NCBI GenBank assembly: GCA_913775095.1
Contig: CAJYIW010000019.1
Span: 866,243 to 930,242 of the forward strand
Source of the DNA: an uncultured Siphonobacter sp.
GTDB taxonomy: Bacteria > Bacteroidota > Bacteroidia > Cytophagales > Spirosomataceae
DNA: 64,000 bases
Direction of reading: 5' to 3'
This document shows, in pieces, positions 7,839-17,300 of the stretch (positions are counted from its first letter, which is position 1; each line of letters opens with the position of its first letter). Made by a program: the position numbers and the translations under genes. The notes beneath the pieces were generated by a model, which saw nothing but the letters and a program-made list of their open reading frames with translations, made no database searches and was not told the origin of the DNA.

Positions 7839-8207
7839 TGTAAACAGAGCTTCAAAGAGTATTTAAAAGTCTGTAAATCAGAGTTTACACTTTTTTTATT
7901 TTTTGTAAATTGATTTACAGAATTAGAAAAAAAGTGTAAATAGAATTAGAGAGACCAAATGCCAATTTTACAGATTTACAGAATTTACAAAATATTTCGG
8001 GCCGTTTACAATCCTATTTACAAAAAATAAAGAGTATAAATATCTGATGTACAGATATTTATACTCTATTTACAGAATTTACAAAAATTTACGACTTTTC
8101 TGTAACCACTGCTCAGAAAACGAGACAGCGAGTGGTTGCGATTTTAACGTACTGTCGTCTGCAAGACCCTTGGGAAAATGCAAGTTTCAAGGTATACTGA
8201 TTGTAAA
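7839..8207. repeat. Array of TTTACA/TGTAAA repeats in non-coding DNA
   Basis: The AT-rich gap between 7711 and 8254 holds no convincing gene. TTTACA or its complement TGTAAA occurs at about 7839, 7872, 7884, 7904, 7914, 7935, 7967, 7975, 7984, 8005, 8017, 8069, 8078 and 8202, in both orientations, often as TTTACAGA(A/T)T. A further copy lies at 7726, before the terminator. Such density is unlike random AT-rich DNA. It resembles iterons of a replication origin or clustered sites for a regulator of the late genes that start at 8255. Confidence 0.65.
8031..8067. repeat. Perfect 16-bp inverted repeat (37-base palindrome)
   Basis: AGAGTATAAATATCTG at 8031-8046 and its exact reverse complement at 8052-8067 flank the loop ATGTA. 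It lies inside the TTTACA/TGTAAA array, with repeat copies on both sides. AT-rich arms with no U-tract argue against a plain terminator. An origin hairpin, a dimeric regulator site or a structured RNA are possible. Confidence 0.75.
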
Positions 8208-8254
8208 TAGAATCAGTCTTTTTACCCCTTGCCAATTCTCCGGAGATTCGTAGT

Positions 8255-8674
8255 ATGAGTCTTCGTCAGGAAGTTGCAGAATACGTCGAGCAGTGGGCCG
8301 CCCGAACGGAAGAATTACTCCAGCAGAAACTTAGTAGCTGGAAAGCCCGTCATTCTGATGCCTTATACCAGGCCGTTCGCATGCACGTCATCAAGCAGGC
8401 GGAAGGCGTGATCGGCGTTTCCCTTCATTTCCCTACTTACGGTCGTTTCGTCGATATGGGTGTAGGTCGTGGCCGCTCCCAGGCACGGCTCACCCAGGAG
8501 AAATATCGTACTAGGTTCCAAAAGAAAAAAGAACGGCATCCCCGCCCCTGGTACAGTCGAACCTACTTTGCCAGGGTTCGTCAACTTAACGAAGTGCTTT
8601 CCCTGAAGCTCATTGAAGAATCCATTGCCGCCATCGTGCATGAGCAGCAAGATATCACAATTTCCACACCTTAA
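8255..8674 (+). CDS. Putative phage tail/neck protein upstream of tape measure
   Basis: The 139-residue protein has a helical N-terminus and a conserved-looking middle, FPTYGRFVDMGVGRG, then a basic KKKERHPRPWYSRTYF segment. This layout (a small fold with FVDMGVGR followed by RPWYSRTYF) resembles HK97 gp10-like and related tail-completion proteins, but I could not confirm the family. It is the first gene after the repeat block and lies 6 bases before the tape measure gene. Confidence 0.5.
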   Translation: MSLRQEVAEYVEQWAARTEELLQQKLSSWKARHSDALYQAVRMHVIKQAEGVIGVSLHFPTYGRFVDMGVGRGRSQARLTQEKYRTRFQKKKERHPRPWYSRTYFARVRQLNEVLSLKLIEESIAAIVHEQQDITISTP

Positions 8675-8680
8675 AAATGT

Positions 8681-11600
8681 ATGTCAAGGAACGTTCGCAC
8701 CGATGAAGTGCAAGCCCGGCTCAGCGTGGATGCCAAGCAGGCTATCAATGAGCTGGGGAAGCTAAAAAACGAGTCTCAATCCCTCGTAGTTACCAATAAA
8801 GCCCTTCAAAAAGAATACGATCGCCTGAATAAGAAGCTGGCGACGGCCAACGCTAAGGGGAATACGGATAAGGCCAAGCAGTTGTCGGATGCCATGGCAG
8901 GCCTGACTACTCAGATGAAGGCGAATTCCCGCAGTATTGATCAAAACGCGGCCAAATACGACGAGATCATCAAGCGGGAAGGGATGGCCGTACAGACGAC
9001 CGGGCAGCTTCGCAATTACCGATCGATGCTGGCCCGTCAACTCGATAAAGAGTTGATTCCCAATACGAAGGAATACGCGGAAGCCCTTGAGAACCTGCAC
9101 AAAGTCGATGAGCAGCTGGCGACTCGAAAGCAAAACATGAAGGCTTTACCAAAGCCGGAAAGCCTGTTTTCGATGAAAAACATCTCCAAGCAAATCCCTT
9201 CGGCGATTGCCGGCGGGATTGGTGGAGCTCTGGTGGGTGCTGCTTCCCAAATGGCCGGCGATTTGTTCTCTACCATCGATGATAAAATCGAAAAGATTGG
9301 CGAGAAATCAGATGCCATCACATCACTGGCTCAGGCCTTTGGTATGACCACCCGCGAAGCCCAGGCCTTGGATCGCCAGGTGGGTGAAATTGACAACCGC
9401 CTGGGAGCAAAAACCATGCGGGAGATCGCCACGGAAGCTGGTAAGTTAGATGTACCAATCGACCAGGTGAATGCGTACACCGAAGCCGTGGGCCAGGCTA
9501 CGCTGGCCATGCAGGATGACTTCCCGCAGGGAGCTGGAGTCTTGACTCAGGAGTTTACGAAAATTAAAGGCCTGTACTCAGATACCAGAGAGCTGGAGTA
9601 TGCGGATTCCGTGTATAAAATTGGCTCCGCTATGAAAGCCCTGGCGGATTCAGGTACGGCCACGGCTGACTTTCAAGTGGATTTTCTAAAACGGATGGGT
9701 CAGGTTCCCGAGAAAATCAGACCCGGTATCCGGGAATTGATGGGGATGGCTGCTGCTTTAGAGGAAAGTGGTTTGACCGCCGACATTGCGTCCTCTGGCA
9801 TGACGAAGGTTTTAACCGTTGCTGGCAATAATTCAACTGGGTTTGCCAAACTTTTCGGAATGTCGAAAAAGTCATTTGAAGAATTTCTGGATACTAAGCC
9901 TAATGAATTCTTACTCCAGTTTGCCGAGCGGATTTCCAAAATGAAGGGGACTCAAGCCAATCAAACTCTGCATGCCCTGAAGATTGACTCAGACGAAGCT
10001 CTCAAGTCCATTGGTGCATTAGGGTTGGATATTGAAAAGGTAAAAACGAAAGTAGATGCAGGAGCCGCAGCGTTTGATAATGCTTCCCGATTAACGGAGA
10101 TTTTTGCTCAAAAGAATGACAACCTGGCGGGACGGGTCGAGCGAGCTGGAAACACTATTTCAAAGTGGTTTAATAACTCACTCCTGGGAACTACGCTGGA
10201 AAAGATTGCGGGTGGCTTTGCTGATCTGATCCTCAAAATTGACAAAGCGAATCCGAGTTTAGAGAACCTGAATGCTCAGATCAGCGATCAGTCTAAAAAG
10301 GTTAGTGGTCTTGAAAAAGATATTTTACCCTTGTTAACCAGGTATGATCAGTTAAAGGGTAAAACAACCCTCAATAAAGATGAGCAGGCGGAATTGAAAC
10401 GGATCGTTGACCAGGTGGCCAAAGCTATACCTGTAGCCGGTGAAGAAATCAATCGGTACGGCCAGGCCATGGCGTTGAATTCAACCATTGCCCGTCAATT
10501 CATAGAGAACCAGGTAAAGGTTCTCCAGGCGATGAATGCCGACAAGATCAAAGCGGAAAACGAGGTAATTGTTAAAGCCAGAGCTGAATTCCTGAAGGCT
10601 AATCGGGATATGAACCGTAAGGATGCCCAGGGGAATCTGATGGTATATGCCACTACCATGGCCATGGGAATGAATGGAACCAAGACTATTCTGCGAAAAG
10701 CTACCATGGAAGAAATAGCTGAAGTGAAGGCCCGGTTTGCTCAAACTCAGAAAGAGTTCATGGATGCTAAAATTCGTCTGGGCGAATACAATGGGGCGAA
10801 CATGAAGGCACTCTCCAGTGGTATCAAAACTCCGGACACTCCTACTATTGATCCACTTGATCCCGAGAGTCTGAATAACTCTAAAAAAGGTAAATCGGAC
10901 GCTGAAAAACTTTCCGAAGAACGGGTAAAAAACGCAATTGAAACCCAGCGGAAGATCGTGCAGATGGAGATCGATCAAATCCGGACGGAATCCGATCGAA
11001 AAGCGACCCAGTTAATCACAGATCATGCCAATGAAGTAGAAGATCAGAAGAAACTACTTCAGGAAAAGAAGCTCCGACAAAGCGATTTTGACGCCTGGAA
11101 GAAAGCATCGGGTTATAAACTTCAGCAGGATCTACTCGATATCGAAGTAGCCTCTAATCGTATCATTGACGATCGGGCCAAAGAAGCTGCCAAGCATACT
11201 GCAGAAATGGTCTTACGGGAAGCGAAGACCTACGCTGAAGGAAAGGTAGAATCGGCCAAAGCCGCAGTCCTGGCCGCCTCCGGAGTCGAGCAGAAAGTGT
11301 CCGCTGAAGATGCCCTGTATATGGCTGAGCTGGGCGTATTGGAAGCAGAACGTGATCTTGCCCTGATACGGGCTACCGAGGAAGAAAAAGTACTCATCAA
11401 AAAGGATTTCTTAAATAAGCAGTTAGCCCTTGAAAACAAGTTCTTCGAATCCGTCGGCAAAGCTCAAAAAGAAGGAGTCAAGCGTACCCGCCTTACGGAG
11501 CAGGAGAAACTTCAGGTTCAGGATGCGTATGCTCAATTAGGCAGCCAAATTGCCGGAGCCTTCTTTGACATCTCAGCGGCTTACCGCCAGCGGGAGATGA

Positions 11601-12340
11601 ACCAGATTGAACGGGACAAAGACCGCAAAAGCAAGATCCTCGAAGATCAGCTGGCTCGCGGCCTAATCACCCAGGAGCAGTACAATTCCCAGAAAGAATC
11701 CATGGATAAGGAAATGGATCAGAAGCGGAAAGAGCTCCAGCGTAAACAGGCCATCCAGGATAAAGTAAACGCCATCTTCCAGGCTACGCTGAATACGATA
11801 ATGGCCGTTTCCAAAGCCAATAGTATGGGGCCGGTGATTGGTCCGATCATGGCCGGCATTGCCGCGGCTACCGGAGCCGTTCAGGTCGCTAAAATTGCGG
11901 CCACTCCGATTCCTGAATTTGCTGGTGGTGGGTATACGGAACTAGAAGCGAAAAAGAATCCTTCAGGCTATACTCCGATTCGAAAAGGCATGCTTTCCAT
12001 TATGGGTGAATCCGGAAGAGAATACGTCGTTAACAATACCATGCTCAAAAATCCACACGTGCAGGATATGGTCGGGATTATGGAAAGCTACCGCACTCGC
12101 GGAACCGCCTCCAGCGGGTACACGCCGCAGGCGGTGGCTGGACCAGCTGGAGGCGGAGCCGCCGCTCCGGTGATCATCAATAATCAAAATTCGGAACGAG
12201 ATGCGTTGATGCTTCAGGTACTCTCGGAGCTTCGAGATGAGATTCAGTCAGGCCTGGGCTTTAGCTGGCAAAAGTACGAACGCCAGATGGATACCATGGA
12301 TAACTTGAAGAACGCTTCCAGAGTCAAGCGGACCTATTAA
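8681..12340 (+). CDS. Tail tape measure protein
   Basis: At 1219 residues this is a typical length-setting tape measure protein of a long-tailed phage. The N-terminal 160 residues are charged coiled coil. A glycine-rich hydrophobic segment follows (IPSAIAGGIGGALVGAASQM, about 169-195), then a TP901-type core with the repeated-helix region SGTATADFQVDFLKRMGQV and MAAALEESGLTADIASSGM (about 310-375). Long coiled coils fill about 720-1090, with a second hydrophobic patch MGPVIGPIMAGIAAATGAVQ near 1050. The protein sits inside the growing tail tube and probably helps DNA cross the membrane. Confidence 0.9.
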   Translation: MSRNVRTDEVQARLSVDAKQAINELGKLKNESQSLVVTNKALQKEYDRLNKKLATANAKGNTDKAKQLSDAMAGLTTQMKANSRSIDQNAAKYDEIIKREGMAVQTTGQLRNYRSMLARQLDKELIPNTKEYAEALENLHKVDEQLATRKQNMKALPKPESLFSMKNISKQIPSAIAGGIGGALVGAASQMAGDLFSTIDDKIEKIGEKSDAITSLAQAFGMTTREAQALDRQVGEIDNRLGAKTMREIATEAGKLDVPIDQVNAYTEAVGQATLAMQDDFPQGAGVLTQEFTKIKGLYSDTRELEYADSVYKIGSAMKALADSGTATADFQVDFLKRMGQVPEKIRPGIRELMGMAAALEESGLTADIASSGMTKVLTVAGNNSTGFAKLFGMSKKSFEEFLDTKPNEFLLQFAERISKMKGTQANQTLHALKIDSDEALKSIGALGLDIEKVKTKVDAGAAAFDNASRLTEIFAQKNDNLAGRVERAGNTISKWFNNSLLGTTLEKIAGGFADLILKIDKANPSLENLNAQISDQSKKVSGLEKDILPLLTRYDQLKGKTTLNKDEQAELKRIVDQVAKAIPVAGEEINRYGQAMALNSTIARQFIENQVKVLQAMNADKIKAENEVIVKARAEFLKANRDMNRKDAQGNLMVYATTMAMGMNGTKTILRKATMEEIAEVKARFAQTQKEFMDAKIRLGEYNGANMKALSSGIKTPDTPTIDPLDPESLNNSKKGKSDAEKLSEERVKNAIETQRKIVQMEIDQIRTESDRKATQLITDHANEVEDQKKLLQEKKLRQSDFDAWKKASGYKLQQDLLDIEVASNRIIDDRAKEAAKHTAEMVLREAKTYAEGKVESAKAAVLAASGVEQKVSAEDALYMAELGVLEAERDLALIRATEEEKVLIKKDFLNKQLALENKFFESVGKAQKEGVKRTRLTEQEKLQVQDAYAQLGSQIAGAFFDISAAYRQREMNQIERDKDRKSKILEDQLARGLITQEQYNSQKESMDKEMDQKRKELQRKQAIQDKVNAIFQATLNTIMAVSKANSMGPVIGPIMAGIAAATGAVQVAKIAATPIPEFAGGGYTELEAKKNPSGYTPIRKGMLSIMGESGREYVVNNTMLKNPHVQDMVGIMESYRTRGTASSGYTPQAVAGPAGGGAAAPVIINNQNSERDALMLQVLSELRDEIQSGLGFSWQKYERQMDTMDNLKNASRVKRTY

Positions 12341-12342
12341 AA

Positions 12343-12378
12343 GCAAAAGGCCGGTAGTCCCCACTCGCCGGCCTTTGC
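12343..12378 (+). terminator. Terminator after tape measure gene
   Basis: GCAAAAGGCCGG (12343-12354) is mirrored by CCGGCCTTTGC (12368-12378), a strong stem with a 13-base loop directly after the stop codon. The U-tract is weak. Confidence 0.65.
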
Positions 12379-12498
12379 TACTTGTATAACCACTTACCTA
12401 ACGATACAATTTTCGGCATTTTTCACCTAAAATTACCGTTCGGTTTGTCCTTTTTTTACGCCTCAGAAAATGTGAATTTCGTGCATCCCCCAGAACGC

Positions 12499-13008
12499 AT
12501 GAAATTATATGTCCCCGCCCGATCGTACCTGGTCAAATTTGCCCAGGTACGGTATGGTTCCTCGGTTGCTGTCAACAGGAACAATTCATTTTCACATCTG
12601 TGCATGATGTACCTGATTTTAGGAAGACATCGCTCAGATTACGCCCGCTCCGTCGATAAATCAGACCGCTACAATGACAAACTTGTCTTAGAGGTATCGG
12701 CTCATTTCTTCCATGGATACGGTGCGTATCACATCACTCCGTTCACGACCGTGAACATTAATCAGTTTTTAGATAAAGAATTCAAAGCTGAATTCATTCT
12801 GTTTGTACGGGAGAAATTGGCTCAGGGCTTCAAAATTGTGCAAGCTATCGACGCTTTCAGGGATCAATATGGTCTTTTCGAGGAAGACATCGCCGATGAA
12901 ACTTTGAAAAAGAATCTCCAACGTCGGGGAGTCTGGAAGCGAAAAACGAAGCATGTATCAATCAGTCGGGGCGTTGTGCAGCACTCACGACAACTTTGCC
13001 GGGCTTAG
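12499..13008 (+). CDS. Phage hypothetical protein (169 aa)
   Basis: The frame opens earlier at a TTG (12382), but those 39 codons have poor protein character, and ATG at 12499 (MKLYVPARSYLVKFAQVRYG) is the likely start. The C-terminal part (IDAFRDQYGLFEEDIADETL, then a basic RRGVWKRKTK) could be a small DNA-binding or helical docking element, which is inference only. It lies between the tape measure and fibre genes, and its end overlaps the next gene by 56 bases. Confidence 0.55.
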   Translation: MKLYVPARSYLVKFAQVRYGSSVAVNRNNSFSHLCMMYLILGRHRSDYARSVDKSDRYNDKLVLEVSAHFFHGYGAYHITPFTTVNINQFLDKEFKAEFILFVREKLAQGFKIVQAIDAFRDQYGLFEEDIADETLKKNLQRRGVWKRKTKHVSISRGVVQHSRQLCRA

Positions 13009-13510
13009 CTATATAGGTATAGCGAAAGCTGCTGACGTATCCCTACCGATTTGTTTACCAGGCCGCTGGAATGTTCTGCCTCCGGAGCTGATTGCCCCCT
13101 ACGGCCTGGTCAAACTTCCCTTCGTTTTGGATACGGCTAAGCTTGTGTTTTCCCGCAAGCGAGCCGAACAGGGACGGATCATCGCCCCTGAAATCACTTT
13201 AACCATTACGGGTCAGTCTGCTGCACTGGATGATTTCCTATCGGCCTGGATCGGCATTGACCTATTCGTCCTCGTGAAACTTCAGGCCAGCGGCCACGCC
13301 AGGGCTTTTCGGAAAATGCGACTGGAGGAAGAAAACGACTCTGGCGATGAACCCGCTCAATTCACCGGCAGCCGCCTGGTATTAAAACCCCTCTCCGAGC
13401 AGCTTTACGCCTGGAAAGGAGGCATGCCTGGCAATATCTCAGATGATTCAACTACTAACCCACCCATCAGTAATGCTTTCTCTGAAGGGTTTGATGAAGG
13501 ATTTAACTAA
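12953..13510 (+). CDS. Phage structural-like hypothetical protein (185 aa)
   Basis: The N-terminal 150 residues look like a mixed alpha/beta domain (YIGIAKAADVSLPICLPGRW; RIIAPEITLTITGQSA). The C-terminal 30 residues are disordered and acidic. The long overlap with the upstream gene suggests coupled expression, and the TAATG overlap with the gene downstream does too. Its position between the tape measure and fibre genes suggests a tail-tip or baseplate part; the sequence does not prove it. Confidence 0.55.
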   Translation: MYQSVGALCSTHDNFAGLSYIGIAKAADVSLPICLPGRWNVLPPELIAPYGLVKLPFVLDTAKLVFSRKRAEQGRIIAPEITLTITGQSAALDDFLSAWIGIDLFVLVKLQASGHARAFRKMRLEEENDSGDEPAQFTGSRLVLKPLSEQLYAWKGGMPGNISDDSTTNPPISNAFSEGFDEGFN

Positions 13511-14310
13511 TGAACACAAGATGGGACCAGTTAAAGGCCTGGTTAGTAACTAAAATTCGAGACAACACCCAGGGACTTATTCAGCCCAAGGATGTGCGTG
13601 ATGCCTTTGGGGAGCTGATGGATAGCTTCGAGCTCATGCTTCAGTATAAGATTCCTTCAGGTAAACGTAGGTTCATCACCGTTCTTAGCCCTGGACAGCG
13701 TTCCTGGCCCCTATCGGTTAATTCAGCTCAAAGTTTTATATCGACGTTTGCCATTACCAGCAAAAGCCGGCGGATTCTTTTTCAGGATGTTCACTTCACC
13801 GTGACTGGAGCTGGGAAAGATCGGACTCTGGCGATCATCGACCCCTATTTTGACGACTTCCTGGGTGATGAAAAACTATGCTTTGAAGAGTACGGGGTTG
13901 GAGAGAAGATTGATTTCATTACTCCCACGTTTGGTTACTCAGAAGTAAACGGAGTAAAGCAGATATCCTGGAAGCTTTCCAATGAAACGGATGCAGCTTA
14001 TCGGCCTTTCGGAGCAGCTCCTTCGCCTTACCTTACTAACGATATTTTACATCAGGGAGCGGCCTTATCCACCATTATTACTCGCATCGATAGTCGGCAG
14101 TCTACCTATGCGATTGCCGGAGCGGTGAACGGCACGCTTGTCACCCATAACAAGAATACAAGCCTGTTTCTGGCCTTCTTCATCAATTCATTGACGAATC
14201 AGATTGATTACAACATCACGGCTTCTTCGTCTGGCCTGAATCAGATCCGGGTCAACGTCCCGGCTGGTGATCCCCCTTTCTCCGGATTTCTTTTTTTACT
14301 AACCGCCTAA
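13510..14310 (+). CDS. Putative tail-tip/fibre-associated protein (266 aa)
   Basis: The start shares one base with the previous stop (TAATG). The N-terminus reads as a helical docking region (LKAWLVTKIRDNTQGLIQPK, DVRDAFGELMD), a motif seen at the start of several Bacteroidota phage fibre proteins. The rest is beta-rich with many S/T/N residues (IITRIDSRQSTYAIAGAVNG). It lies directly before the first giant fibre-like gene and may anchor or cap it. No catalytic residues are seen. Confidence 0.5.
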   Translation: MNTRWDQLKAWLVTKIRDNTQGLIQPKDVRDAFGELMDSFELMLQYKIPSGKRRFITVLSPGQRSWPLSVNSAQSFISTFAITSKSRRILFQDVHFTVTGAGKDRTLAIIDPYFDDFLGDEKLCFEEYGVGEKIDFITPTFGYSEVNGVKQISWKLSNETDAAYRPFGAAPSPYLTNDILHQGAALSTIITRIDSRQSTYAIAGAVNGTLVTHNKNTSLFLAFFINSLTNQIDYNITASSSGLNQIRVNVPAGDPPFSGFLFLLTA

Positions 14311-14319
14311 CTCACCCCC

Positions 14320-17300
14320 ATGAGAAAATTTCTGTTTTTACTTTCGTATTTGGTTAGCTCTTTATCCTTTGCTCAGGGAATTGAGCTGACGAAAAACAAC
14401 GTTACCCCCGCCTCCAGTCCCAGCCGTACCGTTCCTTCGGTCGTCAATGGCGTTCTTTTTGGCAAGGGCTACACGGGCGATGCCTACGCCTTGGGCGTGC
14501 AGATCTTCCGCTCGTACATTGAACTACGCTCGATTGAAAGCCCGCAAAGCCTGTATTTCTACCGCGTGGATCTGCCCGATCGATTCGAATTTTGGCGGGT
14601 AGATGCCAGCGATATCTCGACGCCGGATAACAATTCAACCGTACTGGTCAACGGCTCAGGAACCCGGATTAAACGGTTCTTTTCTTCGGTAAGCATTCCC
14701 CAGGGCTCCCAATTCAAGGGCACCTGGAACGCCTCCAGCAATTCCCCAGCTCTCACATCTACTCCAGCTGATAACGGATCCTATTACCTGGTATCTCAGG
14801 CTGGCACGCAGTCGATTACGGGAACTCCAGAAAGCTACGAACCGGGCGATCAGATCATCTCTAACGGGGTGGGCTGGTTCCGCATTCGCAGTAGTTTAGT
14901 CGACGGCAGCGTCAGCGAAGGAAAGCTGGCGATTAGTGCCGTTACCACCACAAAAATTGCTGATGCCGCCATCACAGCCACCAAGCTGGCCAGCGATGTA
15001 AAAGCCCGAAATCTTCCCTTTGACGCTTCGATTGTTAACGTCGAGCCCCTTTTAAAAGCGGCCGTACAGGAGATTAAGCTTTACAACGTTGATCCGGCTA
15101 AACAATACTGTATTGCTGTTTTTTCTAAAGCCGTAAACAACAATTCTCAGATCCGAATCTACGAATGGTTAAACGGGGCTTTCGGAAGTCTGGTCTTTGA
15201 CTGGACCCGGCAAAACTACGTCTTCCCTGCGGGTAAGCAGGAGCTGAAAATTACCAATGCGGCGGGACAATTGGCCGTATTATTGATTGACTGGAATCAG
15301 GTACCAGATGGGACCAATCTTAGTTCCCGGCAATTTCCTGTTTCTGGTATCTCGCCACTCACGTACCGGAACCAGTCGGACTACGATAACTACGTAGCGG
15401 GCAAGATTACGGCGAACGCACCCACGGCAGTAAACACTTTAGATAGTTACACAATCCTTCGTAGTGCGGACTCTGTACAGGTATCGAATACGAATACCCG
15501 CGTCAATACGAACAATACGCTTTCGGCTCTGGTGATTAACCTGGCTTCGCAAAATAAGACGTTTAATTCTTTCGCGTTCCCAGGGCACAACTTCAGTAAT
15601 GCCAATGCGGTGTATGCGTTCTGCCTGGTTCGCACCGCCTCCGGAGGAGAAGAAACGCACCTTTTGCCCTTTGACGCCCGGACCTCGGATTACAAGTTCC
15701 TTTTAAACAAAAACTACAGCCTGACAGACGGTGTAGTAATCACTTTTGGCTACTGTAACGCTTCGTATAATACGTTTGCGATTAATGCTCAGGCCTGGAG
15801 CGTGGACGTTGTGGATGCAAACCTTTCAACGACGAGCATTGGCTATCTGGGCGGTGGAACCAACATCTTCACAGGCAACCGCCTGACGGGTGGGTCCACT
15901 TGGAAGTCTACGCCTTACAAGCTCATTCAAAGCACCGGCATTCTGGCCCGGCTTGCTTTGGCGGCTCCGGCAGATGCCTCGGTTACGAAAGCCAAACTCG
16001 CTTCTGAAGTCAGTAACGCCCTGGTCTCGTATCCGGGCCGGAACGTTTCCGATGCCGCGAAAGTAGCGTTTTCGAGTGTCACCACCGCCCTTGAGAACAC
16101 GAACGTTCGGGATCAGAACAATAGCTCGATTACAGGCCTACAGGTCGTTTTTAACGCTCAGAATCTTTCGTTTAACACGTTCGCTTTTCCTGGCCACAAC
16201 GTATCGAATGCGAACCTGAAGTACGCCTTCAGTATCGTTCGCACCAGTGCGGGCTACGAGGAAACGCACCTGTTGCCTTTCGATTCCAGAACGGGTGATT
16301 ACGTCTTTTACCTGAATAACGAGCGGAATCTTTCGGAAGGGGTAACCGTCACGTTTGGTTACTGTAATGCAAGCCTTCAGACCGTGAGTCCAGGGACTGC
16401 TATCGGCCTAGCGGCGAACGTAGCGGATCCTAATCAAACGGGGACGGTCATTCGCTATTTAGTAGCTGGTTCAGGCATCTATTCGGCTTCGTCTCCAGCG
16501 GGTAATGCGGCCTGGAAAAGCACGCCCTATAAGCTTCTCAATGCTTCAAAATTAGTGTACGGAACGCCGGGCGAATTATCGGATGGACAGGTTAAAACGA
16601 ATAATCTGGAAGCCTCCATTCGTACAGGCCTGAATCCATACCCGACCCGCAATAGTGCCGATGCCGGGAAAGTAGTGTCATCTACGCTTTCCACTGCTCA
16701 GCAGAATACCCAGAGTCGGGATCAGACGAATACGACTATCACCGGCATGCAGCTGGTGCTGGCTACGAAGAACCTCTCGTTTAACTCCTTTGCATTCCCG
16801 GGACACAACTTTACGCATCAGAGCGTAAAGTATGCCTTTTGCTACCTGAAAACCGCATCAGGCTACGAAGAAACCCGCTTACTGCCCTTTGATTCGAGGA
16901 CTTCCGATTACGTCTTTTACCTGAATAACGAGCGGAATTTATCTGAGTCGGTAACCATCTCCTTTGGCTACTGTAATGCTTCGCTTAACACAGTCAGTAT
17001 CGGAACGGCCATCGGCCTCGCGGCAAACGTCGCGGATTCGACCATCACCGGAAGCGTGATCAAATACATCCAGCCCGGCGGGGCCATCACGGCCAGCACG
17101 TCGAATGCAGGAAACCCCAACTGGAAAAGCGCGCCTTACAAACTTCTGAACGCAAGCAAGGTCGTCTACGCTCCTCAGGAAGTATCCGCCGCCGCTCCCG
17201 CTGATCCGAACCCGTACTCAATCATTCTACCGAATAACCTCTATTTATTAAGTGGTAATCAGTTTTGGTATTACGACGATGCGATTGTTCGAAACTCTCA

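Noticed and set aside
7839..8207. Possible CRISPR array
   Set aside because: The repeats are six to ten bases long, in both orientations and irregularly spaced, with no Cas genes. This is not a CRISPR.
8047..8253. A rightward 68-codon frame starting in the palindrome loop
   Set aside because: It runs through the repeat array, is low-complexity at the start (YRYLYSIYRIYK), and has no ribosome site. The palindrome explains the sequence better.
12382..12498. Extended N-terminus of the 169-aa gene from a TTG
   Set aside because: The stretch follows the terminator directly and has poor protein character; ATG at 12499 is a better start.
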